Position numbers and translations under genes: made by a program. Shown here one piece after another: positions 24,224 to 35,910 of a DNA stretch of 64,000 nt. Position 1 is the stretch's first letter. Every line of letters starts with the position of its first letter. A model generated the notes under the pieces. That model saw only the letters and a program-made list of their open reading frames with translations. It had not been told where the DNA came from and searched no databases. Origin of the DNA: Mycogone perniciosa (lineage: Eukaryota; Ascomycota; Sordariomycetes; Hypocreales; Hypocreaceae); NCBI GenBank assembly GCA_025331125.1, contig JAOALB010000071.1, forward strand, positions 1-64,000. The letters are read 5' to 3'.

Positions 24224-25025
24224 TTAAACCATCAGCGCACCACCTAGCAGTGCCATGGAGAGTACAGCGATGGCATTACCCAGGCTGATTCCAGTGACGG
24301 TCCACGAGCCCTGGAGCGAAGAAGCCGCGTTAGAGGTCGACGTAGTGGCAGCGGCACTCGTCTTGGTGGCCGAGGAACCAGAGCTAGTGGTCGCACTGGA
24401 GCTGGAGCCGTCGCTATTGCTGCCGCCAGAGCCGGAGACGAGGGCAGAGAGCTTGGGATCAGAGGTGAAGGAGGCGGTGATGGAGGCGTTTTTGCAGGCG
24501 CTGGGGGGAGCGATGGAGCCGGTGACGAAGTTGGCGGCAACGCACTATACTTGGCATTAGCATTCATCGCTATCGCGTCTGTCCAGAGGAGACAGAGAGA
24601 GAGATCGATAGGAAGGTATATAGAGAACTCACCTGGTAGAGCAATCCGTCGGGCGCGCTCGACACAACGCTCAACACGCCCTTCTTGCCCGCATACTTCT
24701 GCGGCACCGTGACGCGCTGTGCGCAAAAGTTGCCGAGGCCGCTCTGCTGGATGATGGGGGAGATTTGCTCCCAGCCAGACTGGGCGGTTGGATCGGTGGT
24801 GACGCGGAAGAGCCAGTTGCCCTGGGGGTGGGTGAGAGTGACGGCGATGGAGTCGCCGCCAATGTGGAAGTCGACGAGCTTGGAGGCGTCAGAGAGGTCG
24901 GGGGTGAAGCCGCCGCAGGGAGCCTTGTCTTCCTTATCGTCGTCGAAGCCGATCGACTTGGGGTAGTTGAGGAGGAAGTGGGCGGAGGAGAGAGAGGCGA
25001 GAGAGAGGAGGGCGAGGACACGCAT
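24224..25025 (-). CDS. BIM1/X325-like GPI-anchored copper-binding protein
   Basis: Two exons (25025-24633 and 24544-24224), with an 88-bp intron (GTGAGT donor, GCTAAT branch site, TATAG acceptor), encode 237 aa. A 15-residue signal peptide ends in S-S-A, placing His16 at the mature N-terminus, as required for the histidine-brace copper site of LPMO-like proteins. The next residues (F-L-L-N-Y-P, then F-D-D-D-K-E-D-K-A-P-C-G-G-F) match the BIM1/X325 group, as do later Cys residues. The tail is Ser/Thr/Ala-rich and ends in a hydrophobic segment typical of a GPI-anchor signal. X325 proteins bind copper but are not known to cleave polysaccharide; Cryptococcus BIM1 and relatives act in copper acquisition or cell-wall metal handling. 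The neighbour across a divergent promoter is a ferric/cupric reductase. I chose the Met at 25025, since an upstream in-frame Met would bury the signal peptide. Confidence 0.86.
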
Positions 25026-26443
25026 CTTGGGTGATTTCTGGGGCTGAAAGACAATTGAATTGGTGAGGAGGAGGATCAATGGACAGATGCTATTAGAGAC
25101 CAGGTCGTCGAGGTCGGTTGTTGGGGTGGATTGAGCTTGGGGAGCTTGTGATCGTGACGGTTCGAGAGGGATGAAGACGGTTTTGTAATCCTACGACCGC
25201 ATGCAGCAGGGATATAGCTCCGGAAACTCGGCCCATGGCACGGGAGCTAGTTGAGCAGATTATCTGATATAAATTCGAGCAGTTCTTGGTGCGGAGTGCT
25301 CTGCGGTGCTACTATGGAGACAGAAGCTTCATCATTATACATACGGAGTACTACATACATAAGCCGTCGGGCTATTAGACAGTGGCGTCAGTCTCTGCAT
25401 CAGGGTCCAGAGGTATTATTACTAGTACGAGTACGAGCAGTAATTTGCAAAGTACGAAGCAGCAGTGCTGTTAAACGACGTGAGACATGAATCTCGGCAT
25501 TCGTCTTTGAAATAGGGGAAAACCTGCTGTAAATCGCTCGGGTTGCTCTGCTATTCTGCTCTCTCACATCATTCTCGGAGACTATCGATGATTCCATACA
25601 AATAGTATAGTAGTAGTACAACGTATTACTCCGTACGGAGTTGTACTAAACAATAAATATGCTGATGCTTTCATGAGTGAGCGCGTATGTGGAGAATAAA
25701 GATGAGACTAACAAGGATCCGGCTGTGGGATGTCACCCAAACGACCAATCAGATTCTCCTAAAAGAGCCCGTCTGAGAGCATTTGAGCAAGTTAATTTGT
25801 TCACGAATTCCAGCCATTTTGTGCTGCTTTTTATACTTCATATGGAGGAGATAATCGCTGTCATGCAAAGTACCTCACTGGCCGGTGGCTTCTGTTCCTC
25901 CGGTCCGAGTCTCATCTCAAACAACATTGCTTTAGAGTCAGATCGGCCGCGTGAAGAGCATATTCTGTGGCTCAGAGGTGGTCTTATGAGTCCAAACACA
26001 AATCTTACTCCTCCTAACATTGAACTCTTTTGTGCTTCTAACTATTCTTAGCAATATTCTAAAATTAAAAACCGTGATTTACGAGCACTACTAGTCTCGG
26101 ATTCACATCTCCACCAAAGCCTTCCTCTCCCCACGCTGCGCGAGTTCTTAGCAAAACAACTTGCTCAATCGCCGCACATCATTCGGACAGGACAGCCGAA
26201 TCAGGGAAATACTACAGATACCAAGAGCACGAGCCAAGATTCCAAAGATTCCAAAGACGTTATCGCCCAGTTCTAGGCTTACGCTTGGCGTTGTGTGAAG
26301 GGAAACAAAAGATGCAGACCTGAACAGCATCTCCCCTAATCTCGACCTGGACATCCGGCTTCACCACTTCTTCTCTTACAAGCAAGCACTCTTCATCGCC
26401 ATTGTTAGATAGATAGATCGCCGTTTGACGGCTCATCTTCGCC
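25026..26443. other. Shared upstream region of copper protein and metalloreductase
   Basis: A 1.4-kb region between divergent genes. It holds TACGGAGTA-type motifs (near 25344 and 25625), a GATA-type site (25260-25268), and GATAGATAGATAG-like DNA shortly before the reductase start. It also has ACTTGCTCA near 26159, one base off the yeast Mac1 copper element TTTGCTCA. A 124-codon frame at 25677-26051 has no recognisable content and I do not call it a gene. Confidence 0.5.
25260..25268 (-). promoter_or_regulatory. Candidate iron-responsive GATA site (ATCAGATAA)
   Basis: The minus strand reads ATCAGATAA, a full match to ATCWGATAA, the extended site bound by SreA/Fep1/Urbs1 iron-sensing GATA repressors. 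It lies 235 bp upstream of the BIM1-like start codon and about 1.2 kb upstream of the reductase. About one match is expected by chance in a window this size, so the weight comes from its position between two metal-related genes. Confidence 0.35.
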
Positions 26444-28354
26444 ATGGACATGGACATGTCACACGACGGCATGATGGGCATCGGCTCAGATATCAACCAT
26501 GCCTTTGCACGCGACTATTGGTACATTTGTGCCGGCGTTGTTGGCCTGTTGGTGGCCATTCGAGGCGTCAATCACATCGGCGCTGTCCAGAGGTATGTAC
26601 ATCACATCATATCACATCATATCACTGCAGTCTGCGTCTAAACACTGACACCGTCCAGGCTAAAGGCGAGTCGTGATCCCTCAAAACCTCACCCAACACG
26701 GCCAGATGGCCGTCTCAGTCAGGCATGGGCCACTGCCACTGCCGTGGTCCGTGAATTGGGCCATCCTCAGCTCTTCGTCCCATTCCGCGGCTTCACCTGG
26801 GCTACGCCCCCTCCCCTCGGCCGCATCCTCATCCTCCTATGCTACTGGGCCATGGTCATCTACTTCATGGCGTGGAACGTCACCCAGTACGACGTCTACT
26901 TCTGGGAGCGCATTGGCTATCGCAACGCCTGGGTCTCACTCGCCCAGCTACCGATGCTGTATCTCCTCGCCACCAAGGTCAACATCCTCGGCTTTCTCGT
27001 TGGAACCAGCCACGAGCGGCTCAACTGGCTGCACCGATGGGTGGCCCGCACCATGTTCGTCACGTCGACTGTCCACGGGTTTCACTTTTGGACGCAGTGG
27101 GTGCTCGCCGACTTTGTCGAGCTCGAGCTGGCCATGATGCCCCTTGTCAAGTACGGCCTAGGAGCGTGGGCTATCCTCCTGTGGAACGTCGCCACGGGCT
27201 TCGTGCCGATTCGGAGGATGGCATACGAACTGTGGGTGTTGCAGCATGTTGCTTCGTCAATCGTCATGCTGGTGCTCCTCTACCTCCATATTCCAACCAA
27301 CGCGCAGTTCTTGTTCTGGATGTCAGTCTCGTTTCTGCTCTTTGACCGCGCTGCCAGATGGGTGCTCCTCCTATGGCAGAATGTGCGGCTCACGGCTGGT
27401 GGCTCCCAATGTCAAGGTAGGAGACGTGTTGGCCACCAGGTCATGGCTCGAGTTGTCGGTGATTCCACCACTGTGGTGACGATCAAAGATGTGCACTTCA
27501 AGTGGACTGCTGGTCAGCACATTTACCTTTGGATCCCGCGTCTGGGGCCCCTTGAGGCACATCCTTACACCATTGCTTGCGCCCACCAAATCAAGGGAAC
27601 GTGCTGCTGCAACAGCATCCAGCTCATCGTCCGAAAGCATGAGGGCTTCTCCAAGCGCATTCATAACTACGCGTCCCGCCACCCGGAAGCTGCTCTCACG
27701 GGCTTTGTGTCTGGACCTTACGGTGCTCCCCCGAGATGGGACATTTACGAGACAATGGTACTGATCGGAGCCTCGACCGGAGCGAGCTTCACGGTGCCTA
27801 TTCTAGAGAGTGCAGCCCGGGCGGATAGCACGGCATGCATTAAGAGGATAGAAGTCGTCCTGATAGCCAAGACGCTGCGCGAGATAGAGTACTATATCGA
27901 ACGAGCGAGGGAAGCCGGCAGCACATTGCGCGAGAAAGGCGTCGACGTGAGACTTCACATCGCCATTACAGGCTCAAGCTCCGGCGAAGGTCTTCCTCTC
28001 GCCCGCAACCCAACCGTCAGCACTGTTTCCACCACTGGTGATGACTTCACCAAGTCCACCGAGAAATCCTGCTGCTGCGACAACAAAGCAACCGATGGCG
28101 CTGACGACCACCGCGGATCCACAACCTCTCTTCCCGAGTCCATACGCGAATACACATGCCGCCCTGATATAGAGGCTCTGATCCGCAACCCTGTCGAACA
28201 AGCTTGGGGCGAGACAGCAGTTGTGGTGTGCGGAGGAGCCGAGGTCGTGTCGAGGACGAGGAATTGCGTGAGCAGACTGAGTGATGAGAGGGCGGTTCAC
28301 AAGGGCACGGGGGCACAGGGCATTTATCTGCATACAGAGGAATATGCTTTTTGA
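26444..28354 (+). CDS. Ferric/cupric reductase transmembrane component (FRE family)
   Basis: Two exons (26444-26592 and 26659-28354) with a 66-bp intron encode 614 aa. The N-terminus is short, Met/Asp-rich and probably extracellular. A ferric-reductase-like membrane domain follows, with two H-x13-H pairs (about His175/His189 and His246/His260) that would hold two haems. The cytosolic part has an FAD-binding block H-P-Y-T-I-A and an NADPH-binding block G-P-Y-G-A followed by a G-A-S-T-G-A-S loop. The enzyme moves electrons from NADPH through FAD and haem to Fe(III) or Cu(II) outside the cell, before uptake. Two Cys-Cys-Cys runs lie in the cytosolic domain, one before the NADPH site and one in a variable loop near residue 510; they are unusual. 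Its divergent neighbour is a copper-binding surface protein. Confidence 0.93.
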
Positions 28355-28911
28355 AAATGCCGTTCTCATGGGTTATAGCTGGGAGGAATCTTGCATATGA
28401 ATCGGCGTTATTAGGGAATCTTATTACATTTAGCAGACACATGTCACGAATAGACCAACGAACAATACCTGAGTGAAATCCATTGAGTGCCTCTACCGTG
28501 AATACATCTAGGCCAGCCTATACACTCATCAATCATGATTGGCATTAGATATTAATATATACCTTTGCTATGTATGACAACCAAGAAGCCACCAGAGGAA
28601 TACCATCTCCCCAATCGTCAGTTCGTCCTCCTTTTAACTGTTCCCAAATCATGATCATACTCATTAGAACCAAGCCTCGCCCACTCAAAAACTTTGAACC
28701 CAGGTTGTCCCTCCTCACCTAAAAACTCGAAATAGTCGTTCCGCCGTTATGCGCCAGTGAGAACAATGAAACCCCCATGCCATGTAATTCGCTCCCTGTA
28801 ATATGATTAGGACCTGCTAAAAAGACAGGTCCCACGACAAACCAATTGCGCCCTTCCGGTATGCTAAATTTCAGCATCGTAATCGTATCCGTGTTACAGA
28901 TCCCCCAGAAC
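28355..28911. other. Convergent 3' intergenic region
   Basis: This is AT-rich 3' flank between the reductase (plus strand) and the first ceramide synthase (minus strand). I see no gene or structured element. Confidence 0.55.
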
Positions 28912-30270
28912 CTATTGAGAACCATTCTTCTTCGAGACCCCATTGCCATTGACTTTGGCGGATTCATTGGCATTCAACTTACTTCCCTCGCCCTCCGACT
29001 CCTCAGACCTGTCATCCTTGGCAACCCTGAGCACAACAAACTTGTACAAGCTGCGTAGGAGACAGTATAGCCAGAAGAGGTTGAGTGCTTGTAGAGAGGC
29101 CAGCAGCGTAAAAGTGATGGCGTTGGAGATCCAGCACTTGTACTGCTGGGTCTCCCAGTCGAGCCCATAGGGACCGACAGTCCTAAACTCAGTTAGGATT
29201 GAGTAGAGAATGCGCAGATTTATGTAGTGCCGCAGGTAAATCCACACAGCCATGTTGGTAATGTAGACAGGGCCGACCCAGGGGCTGTTGATATACAGGA
29301 GAGATTTCGACAACTACAAACTATCCGTTAGCAACACTTTCACAGCAAATGATGATGAGATGGAATCAAAGAACAAGACGCATACCGCAAGAAAGACATC
29401 GCTGAGGTCATGCGTCAAGTAGACAGCAATGCCCATATACGTAAAGTGAAACCGGTAACTTAGTCCAATGAGCGCCAACGTAACAATATGATGCGCCACC
29501 AACTCCTTAAAGTCCTTCCGCGGCTTCTCAATCCCCAACAACATCACAATGCCCTGCTGTGCCCAGTACGCTGCCTGGAACAGATAGTAGAACTTGAAGC
29601 TGGCCTCGTGTGTCCGATGCGGGAAGCCCTCGTACATGCCCCGCGTGTTGAAATACCATACAGGGCTCCGGCTCATGACGTATATGCCCACGGGGCCCAT
29701 GATGGAGAAGTATAGGGCTGTATACATTTGCTCCGCGAAGCGCATCTGCTTGCCCCGGGACTTGATGCCGTTGTACCGAGCTAGGGGTAGCAGCAGCTCC
29801 TGCACGATCATCTCGCGCGTAAAGGACAAGACGAGGGTATAGAAGGACACAAAGGCGATATCCCAGAGGCCTTTGCCATAGTGTGGAGGCAGCGTAGGGT
29901 CGACATGGGCGTTTGGGTTCGGCTGTTTGTAGGAGAGGAAGATGAAACGATGGATGATGTTGGAATCGCCGGGATTGACAGCGTATGCGACGGCGAAGAC
30001 AAGCAGGAGGATCAGTGGGATGGTCCAAGTGTGCTTGATAGCGAAGCGTACAGAGCGACGGATGAACGAACGGGCTTTTCTGCGTTTCCTCTTGTTGGAT
30101 GAGGAGGAGTCTGGCGAGGAGGCGAAGGAGGAGGAGCTGTTAAGCTGTGACTGGCTCAATGGGCTTGGCTTTCTCGTCCTTTGACGAGCTGCACTATTTG
30201 TAGGCGATAGACTGTGGCCCGAAGAGGTTCTGAATGGCGGGGAGGCTTCGGGCGTAGCCATTGTCACCAT
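28912..30270 (-). CDS. Ceramide synthase, LAG1 family (LagA-like class)
   Basis: Two exons (30270-29387 or -29386, then 29313-28912) separated by a 72-bp intron give about 428 aa; an alternative Met three codons in, at 30261, is equally plausible. After a Ser-rich, basic N-terminus comes a TLC (TRAM-LAG1-CLN8) domain with several membrane helices. The Lag motif contains His260-His261 and His287-Asp288 with Asp291, the residues needed for acyl-CoA-dependent N-acylation of sphingoid bases. The last Lag-motif residues join across the intron in frame. The tail is hydrophilic. The enzyme acts in the ER membrane. The motif form (H-D-L-S-D) matches the yeast Lag1/Lac1 and Aspergillus LagA class, which mainly supplies very-long-chain ceramides for inositol phosphoceramides; class assignment is inference from sequence style. 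A second, different ceramide synthase lies just upstream on the same strand. Confidence 0.92.
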
Positions 30271-31096
30271 TGTCGGCGGTTCGGAGAAACACTGCTATGG
30301 AAGAGGTGAGGATGAAGTCGAGTGAAGCTTGAAACTTGGAGCGTTTTGGTGGAGGTGGGCGGTTCTTGGGTTGGTGGGGTAGGGGTACGTCGAGTCTACC
30401 TTTAATGCAGCGCTTTGGGCACTGACCAGCGGGTGCCGGTACTCCGCACTCCGTATCTTCAAAGGCACCGAGAGGACGGAGCCGAAGCCCGCATTTGATC
30501 CAATTCAGGCATTATTCTCCTGACTATCAACAGATTGCATAAAAAGACCAAAAAAATCTACGGTTCAAATAAATAGGGGTATTCTGCAGACCAGACCGGT
30601 GCTCATTGGAGAGACAAAGAAATTAAAGTCTAGCCTTGGCGAGATTGAATTGCGCCCCGTCTGGGGAACTTCGGTCATAGGGCCGAGCCGCTGCAAACGC
30701 CACAGATGTGAATCATCTGTGCCCAGCCCAGGGGTCCAACTTGACATGAAATGCCGAAACAAAAGGATATGGATGCTAACGCATTAGGAAAAAGCAGCCC
30801 TGAACGGAGCATGTTTTACGGCGATTAATGACTTGCTCAGAAGCCATCTCTCTATTATACTACACCAGACCCTGGCCGTAAGCCCTCTCTATCGCATGCG
30901 CAGAAAAATGACAAACAACTGAAAACAAACAAACAAAGCCCAAAATCCATTTCTGCTTGTCCGGGTATTTTTCTGAAATCAAACTCAAATCATCATAGTC
31001 CTTTTGCGGACAAGAGAGAAAAATGCTGTGCCCCAACCGCACCCCCAGTTCGGCACACAACACTGCCCGCTCATTAGTATCCCCTAGTCCGTAGTA
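30271..31096. other. Spacer between the two ceramide synthase genes
   Basis: It holds the promoter of the downstream synthase and the 3' flank of the upstream one. A TACTCCGCACTCCGTA-type motif lies near 30440. I see no gene; a frame at 30565-30787 is not credible. Confidence 0.55.
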
Positions 31097-32776
31097 TTAG
31101 TCGATTTGTTTGTCGCACCCAATCCTGTTTAGCAATTCCTTGCGGTCACTGTGACCAGGCAAGGTGACACCGCTCGAGTTCGCGGCCCTCTTTAGACCGG
31201 CGCGGCGCTCCCATGCCTTGAGGTCAATATCCTCAACGCCGACCTCCTGCTCAAGAGGCTGGGCCTCCTCAAACTCGACCTCTTTCTCATCTTCGTTCTC
31301 TTCCTCTTCCTCTTCTTCTTCTTCTTCTTCCCCATCACTCCTGATATCCTCGGCATTCTTGCCGCTCAGAACGCGAGCAGCGACCCTGATGATAAAGAAA
31401 GACCACATGATCATCATGACCTGCAGTGAAAGGAGATATGTAAGGAAGCCGTACATGATGGAGTCGTTGAAGCAGACAAAACCCTGGGGGTCAACAAAAG
31501 GTTCGAGTAAATAATACCAGCCTTCGGGGGTGGGCAGGGGCCCTTCGAGGTTGCCCGCCGAACCCCTGAAGCAGGCATCTGTGGTTACCGCAGTCGCGTT
31601 GAAATATACGCTGTAGCACACCATGAGATAGAAGATGTGGCGCGACACGAGCCACACGACGACGAAAAGGCCGAACAAGAAATCGCAAATGGTGGTGTAG
31701 CCGAGATATTTCAGGCATTTGGCAAGCTGTTTGTTCGCTTTGGTCAGCATCTAAATCACATGTCATGTGTTTTGTCGACATATTAGAACTTACTGGGAAG
31801 ATTAAATCAACAACGTCCATCAAAACAAGAATCAGGTTGCCGACTCGGGTGAAGTGATAGGCATACGAGGCAGCAACCAGGACAATGGTAACGAGATGGT
31901 GCATCAGCATCTGCCAGTGATCCTTGCGGCGCTCCTCAATGTTGAGCACAACGACCTGCTGGATCCAAAATGACCATTGGCCAAGGACATATGCCTTGAC
32001 TAGGCCATCAAGCTCTCTGTTCGGCCAGTCGGTCCACAGCTCCCTCATGTTCAGAAAGTACGGCGAGTTGTAGTAGATGTACTAAGAACAATGTTAGCTA
32101 CAAACGGAGACGACATGGTAAGAAGCCTGGGAGAAGTACCATGCCCATCGGCCAGAAGATATTGTAGTAGATAAGCATCCATGCCTGCTCGGCAAATCTG
32201 GTGACTTCTTTTCTCTTAGAGAGGCCCCAGTATCTCGCCAGCGGAGCAAGCACATGGTCCATGCAGCCAGCGCGCAAGCCCGTGAAAAGCACGACGCAAA
32301 AGGTCATGAAGTAGAAATCATCGTAGCCAGTGGCATATTTTCCCGTGTCGGAGTTGTAGTAGGAGAGCGTGAAGAACTTGGAGGTGTAGGGTCGGGCCCT
32401 GGGGAGGCAGATGTGGCTAAGGAAAACGAGAGCGATGAGATTGAAGGAGAGGCCTGCCCAGTGGCGCAAAGGTTAGCACTGGCTCTAGTTTTTGTTGAGA
32501 ATATCCTTAGAAGGGGCAGATGATGCAATAGCAATCGTCGCGAGATCAAATTTGGCAAGATTTTCGTAGCGCAAATGACATACCAGCTTGGTTATCGAGC
32601 ACCCAGTGAGCCGAATTGGTCCACGGGCCGTCGCTTTCCCTCTTGGCCTTTCTCATGACGGCGACGCTTGAATTGTCGTGGGGTTTTGACAGTCGCCCCG
32701 AGTGCGCCTCTGTCTTGGAGGAATTGTCATACATGTGCTCCACACGCGAACCATCGTGGGTTTCAAGGCCGCTCAT
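31097..32776 (-). CDS. Ceramide synthase, LAG1 family (BarA-like class)
   Basis: Four exons (32776-32584, 32453-32140, 32081-31794, 31750-31097) encode 482 aa; the introns are 130, 58 and 43 bp, the last unusually short, and all joins stay in frame. The TLC domain contains the Lag motif with His230-His231 and a M-D-V-V-D block (Asp258, Asp261) in place of the H-D-x-x-D seen in its neighbour. W-P-M-G-M and Y-x-Y-Y-N-S-P-Y-F-L-N blocks match fungal ceramide synthases. The C-terminal tail is strongly acidic, with a run of about ten Glu residues after residue 400. The motif style matches the BarA/Bar1 class of filamentous fungi, which supplies shorter-chain ceramide for glucosylceramide; this is inference. 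Having both classes side by side on one strand is notable. Confidence 0.9.
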
Positions 32777-33757
32777 GATCCTCTCGACTTGTTGAGCGGC
32801 GGGGCAGGTCGCGAGCCTCGAGGGCTTTAGAGGCGAGAGTACGGTCGAATGCGAGGATCAGAGCCGATGGAAAAAATCAGGGGAAAAACACCAGCTGCTC
32901 AAAACCCGCGTATTCTTTATTTCTCGCGTTCTCGAGGCTGCCGGAATGGAAAATACGCCAGTGATATGGCTCTCGCGACTTTGGACGATAAACGAGTGTG
33001 GTGTACGGAGCATGGAGGAGTCGGTACAAAGGTCGGTACTGCGAAATAGGTACATAGATACGTAGCCCAAAAAGGGAGAAAGCATTGATCCGTTGAGGTT
33101 CTAGACCGCCCTACGAAGTATCTATTGAATGCCCCCATAAGGGAAAAAAAACTCCCGAAAATACAGTGGGGCTCTTCAGGGACCGACAGGGCTCTCAGGC
33201 CAGTAAGAGGAGGGGATTTTGAAACTGGTGCTTTGATACAAATTTGAGGCTGCCGCTATTTGAAGATCGCCTCTTTATGAGGGGTTGATTGGCTGGACCC
33301 TGAAAAGCATTCACTGCAGGACGGAGTACAGTATTAATACATACATAAATGCGAAGAAATAAGAAACAAGTAGGTATGCAAAGGGTTGTTTGGCTTTTTC
33401 ACGCGCCATTCAAGGTAAAACACACCCTGTACGAAGTACGGAGTAACTACTCCGTATGTTATGTAGATTCTAATAAAATCTTGTACAAACTCTCTACGCA
33501 TTCATTCACTACCTAAGGGATCGCGACCTGGTACTAAGTAGTTAGTAGGTATTATTGAAAGCATCACGGTAGGGCTAACGAATATGAGTACTTAAAGTCG
33601 CCAGTGCTGGCTGGCTGGCAAAGGGGATGAATGCTTGGGTGACTATCTATATACTCCGTAGAAAAGTTAATAAACATGCATTATGGTTACTACTAGTACT
33701 ACCTACATATACTTCGTAGTACCTTATTTCTTTTTTTCTCCTGCAGGAGCATCAGTC
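32777..33757. other. Intergenic region, ceramide synthase / Zn2Cys6 regulator
   Basis: The promoter of the BarA-like gene and the 3' flank of the regulator. It has several TACGGAGTA/TACTTCGTA motifs clustered near 33430-33450 and 33650-33720. No gene is supported. Confidence 0.55.
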
Positions 33758-35910
33758 TTATGCACTACTACTGCTAATACTCGTTTGACTTGTTTGGGAC
33801 CTGGCTCTTAAATGGTTAAACCCGTACAACACATCGATGCCAGACCAAAGATTGTCCAGTTGAATATTTGACCAGTCCATCTCAAGCGAATCATAATTTA
33901 ACCCATTGAGCCATTCCTTACCTTCGCCATAAATCTTCTGCTTCGACATCTGTCTGATCTTCTGCAGCAAGCCCCAGCGCTGATCTTTCTCAGAGTCGTC
34001 GGCGTCACCTATCGCGTCGAACATCGCCTCAGTCGCATCATAAGCTCGTCTGAGTAAAGGCGGCATATCGTCCAAATAAACCATTGCCTCTTCATCCGTT
34101 GAGCTCTGCCCCTGTTTTGCCAGCCGTTCCAATCGAACATAGAGTTGCGAGAGGACAAAGGTTGCAGCATGCCACTGAACATATGAGTCTGGTACCCAGC
34201 GAAATGGAGCGCAGAGCGGGTCACTGGTGAAGGAATTCTGCGCTTCCAAGAGCTCAATTGCATCCCCTAAAAGGCTCTCCAATGCATTTTCCCGATCATT
34301 GCCTTTCGACGCGTCGTCGTGGCCTTGTATGGCAGATAAGCCGGCTTGGAGGCGTAATTTTGCCATTATAATATTTCCACCTCTGGAGCCGAGGCGGTAC
34401 ATTGATGATGTCGCATTCCGGTCAAAAAGATTGATAAATTGCGCTTGGAGGTAAGTAAGAAATTTCTCACCGTTGAGCTTGCGAGGGGAGCGTGATTTTG
34501 AAGTCTTATCTTGGGTCCAGGCATACTCACCTTTCACACCAAGGAGTCCAGGTCTGTCGATGAGAGCACAGCAGATTGCACACCGTAGCAGAGTAAACGA
34601 CATCTCCGTAACAATGCCTTCATCTGCCGCGGGCATTTCTCTTATCTCAGGGCTGAAGTCGGCATCGTTGAGATTGAGAGGCATGGCTGTATCCGACTCC
34701 TTGAAGAGGCCCACGGCACCTCTCGAGCTGTAGTCTTCCGATGTGCGAACTTCTAGTAAAACTAGTTGCCACCAGACCCTCCTCCGCATCTCGGTCTGGA
34801 ACGGCAGCAGCTTGTAGTTGGATCCATCTCTGTGGAGGCCAAGGGCCACTGCAATGCGAATTGCAAGCCCAACCAAGGTCCACAGCGACCGAGAGCTGTC
34901 TCTGGGCTTGCACGACTAGATGTCACGTTAGTGTTGCGCAGAGAGCTAGGTTCTAGGTCGACAATAGCTCACAAGATATAGCACGTAAGCTTGCAACACA
35001 CTGAAAGAATGCGTCCTGGTCAAATCCAACTCCTGGAACGCGACCTCAGCGACGTGGCCGCTCTCTCGTATCATAGTTGCCCGCTGAGTATTAAACAACG
35101 CTTCACACCTCCAGTCGGTCATGCTAATAATAGCAGTGAAGCATATCACAAGCAGGAGGGCGGTAGATGATGCCTCTATCGCCTCGAAGCCATTCTGCAA
35201 TACCTGGTCTATGAGCCTTCGCACGCTAGGCTTGTGAATGAGCCGGACTATCGGATCTACGCTCTCGACATAGATGTGCCAACATGCTTCGAGTTGGAGC
35301 ATGTTGGGCCTCCATGGCGCTGAGCTAAGTCCCGATCTCAGGCAATTGGCGCAGTAAGGGGAAAGCAGATTTGGAGAAGTGGCAAAGACGCCTTTTCTTG
35401 TTCCCAGGCACAAGGCTTCCATCGGTTGTGCCAGTAATGATGCTTCTAGCTCTTTGCTCTGACAGGTCATATTTGCTTAGCTTCAGCTCGAGTCGTGCTG
35501 CCAACTGCATGTAGTCGGCCCACTCGCCTTGTACTATTCATTGGACTTACCTTGGGCTTGGCGGCAGCCCACGAGTTTGTCGCGAGCAGCCTGCTTTTGT
35601 CGTCTGAATCAATGATAAGACTCTCACCATCCTCTAGCGGCGGAGGAGGGACAATCGGCGCGGCTCGCTTGGCGATAGTCGCGGCCACATCGGGTTCATT
35701 TTCCACGTCTCGAGTCGTCTGCTCGACTGCCTCTGGGGCATTGCGACGGCCCCGGATCCTTGTGATTGGCTTGTGCGGGAATATGCACTCTTCAAAGGCC
35801 CTGGTGCAGTTTCCACAGGGCTGCTGCCGGTCGCATCGGACCTTTCGGCGGTGGCACGCATTGCAGGACCTGGGATTAGGACGCCTGCCGACGGGGATTA
35901 AAGATTCCAT
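33758..35910 (-). CDS. Zn2Cys6 fungal transcription factor
   Basis: Three exons (35910-35551, 35458-34973, 34915-33758) give about 667 aa. The N-terminal binuclear zinc cluster has Cys16, 19, 26, 32, 35 and 42 (C-x2-C-x6-C-x5-C-x2-C-x6-C) with the basic H-R-R-K-V-R stretch between. A linker precedes the fungal transcription factor middle homology region, which includes W-x-I-Y-x-E-x-V-D-P near residue 170 and the conserved W-x-L-V-G-L-A-I-R-I-A-x-A-L-G-L-H-R-D-G block at the start of exon 3. The first intron is 92 bp with the acceptor placed at 35459 because this keeps the downstream frame; an alternative acceptor at 35503 leads to an early stop. This is a nuclear DNA-binding regulator; targets are unknown. 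The nearest candidate is the small NTF2-like gene transcribed divergently 1 kb away, but no cluster is evident. Confidence 0.85.

Noticed and set aside
25677..26051. 124-codon plus-strand frame between the copper protein and the reductase
   Set aside because: No domain, signal or codon pattern supports it, and a competing frame exists on the opposite strand.
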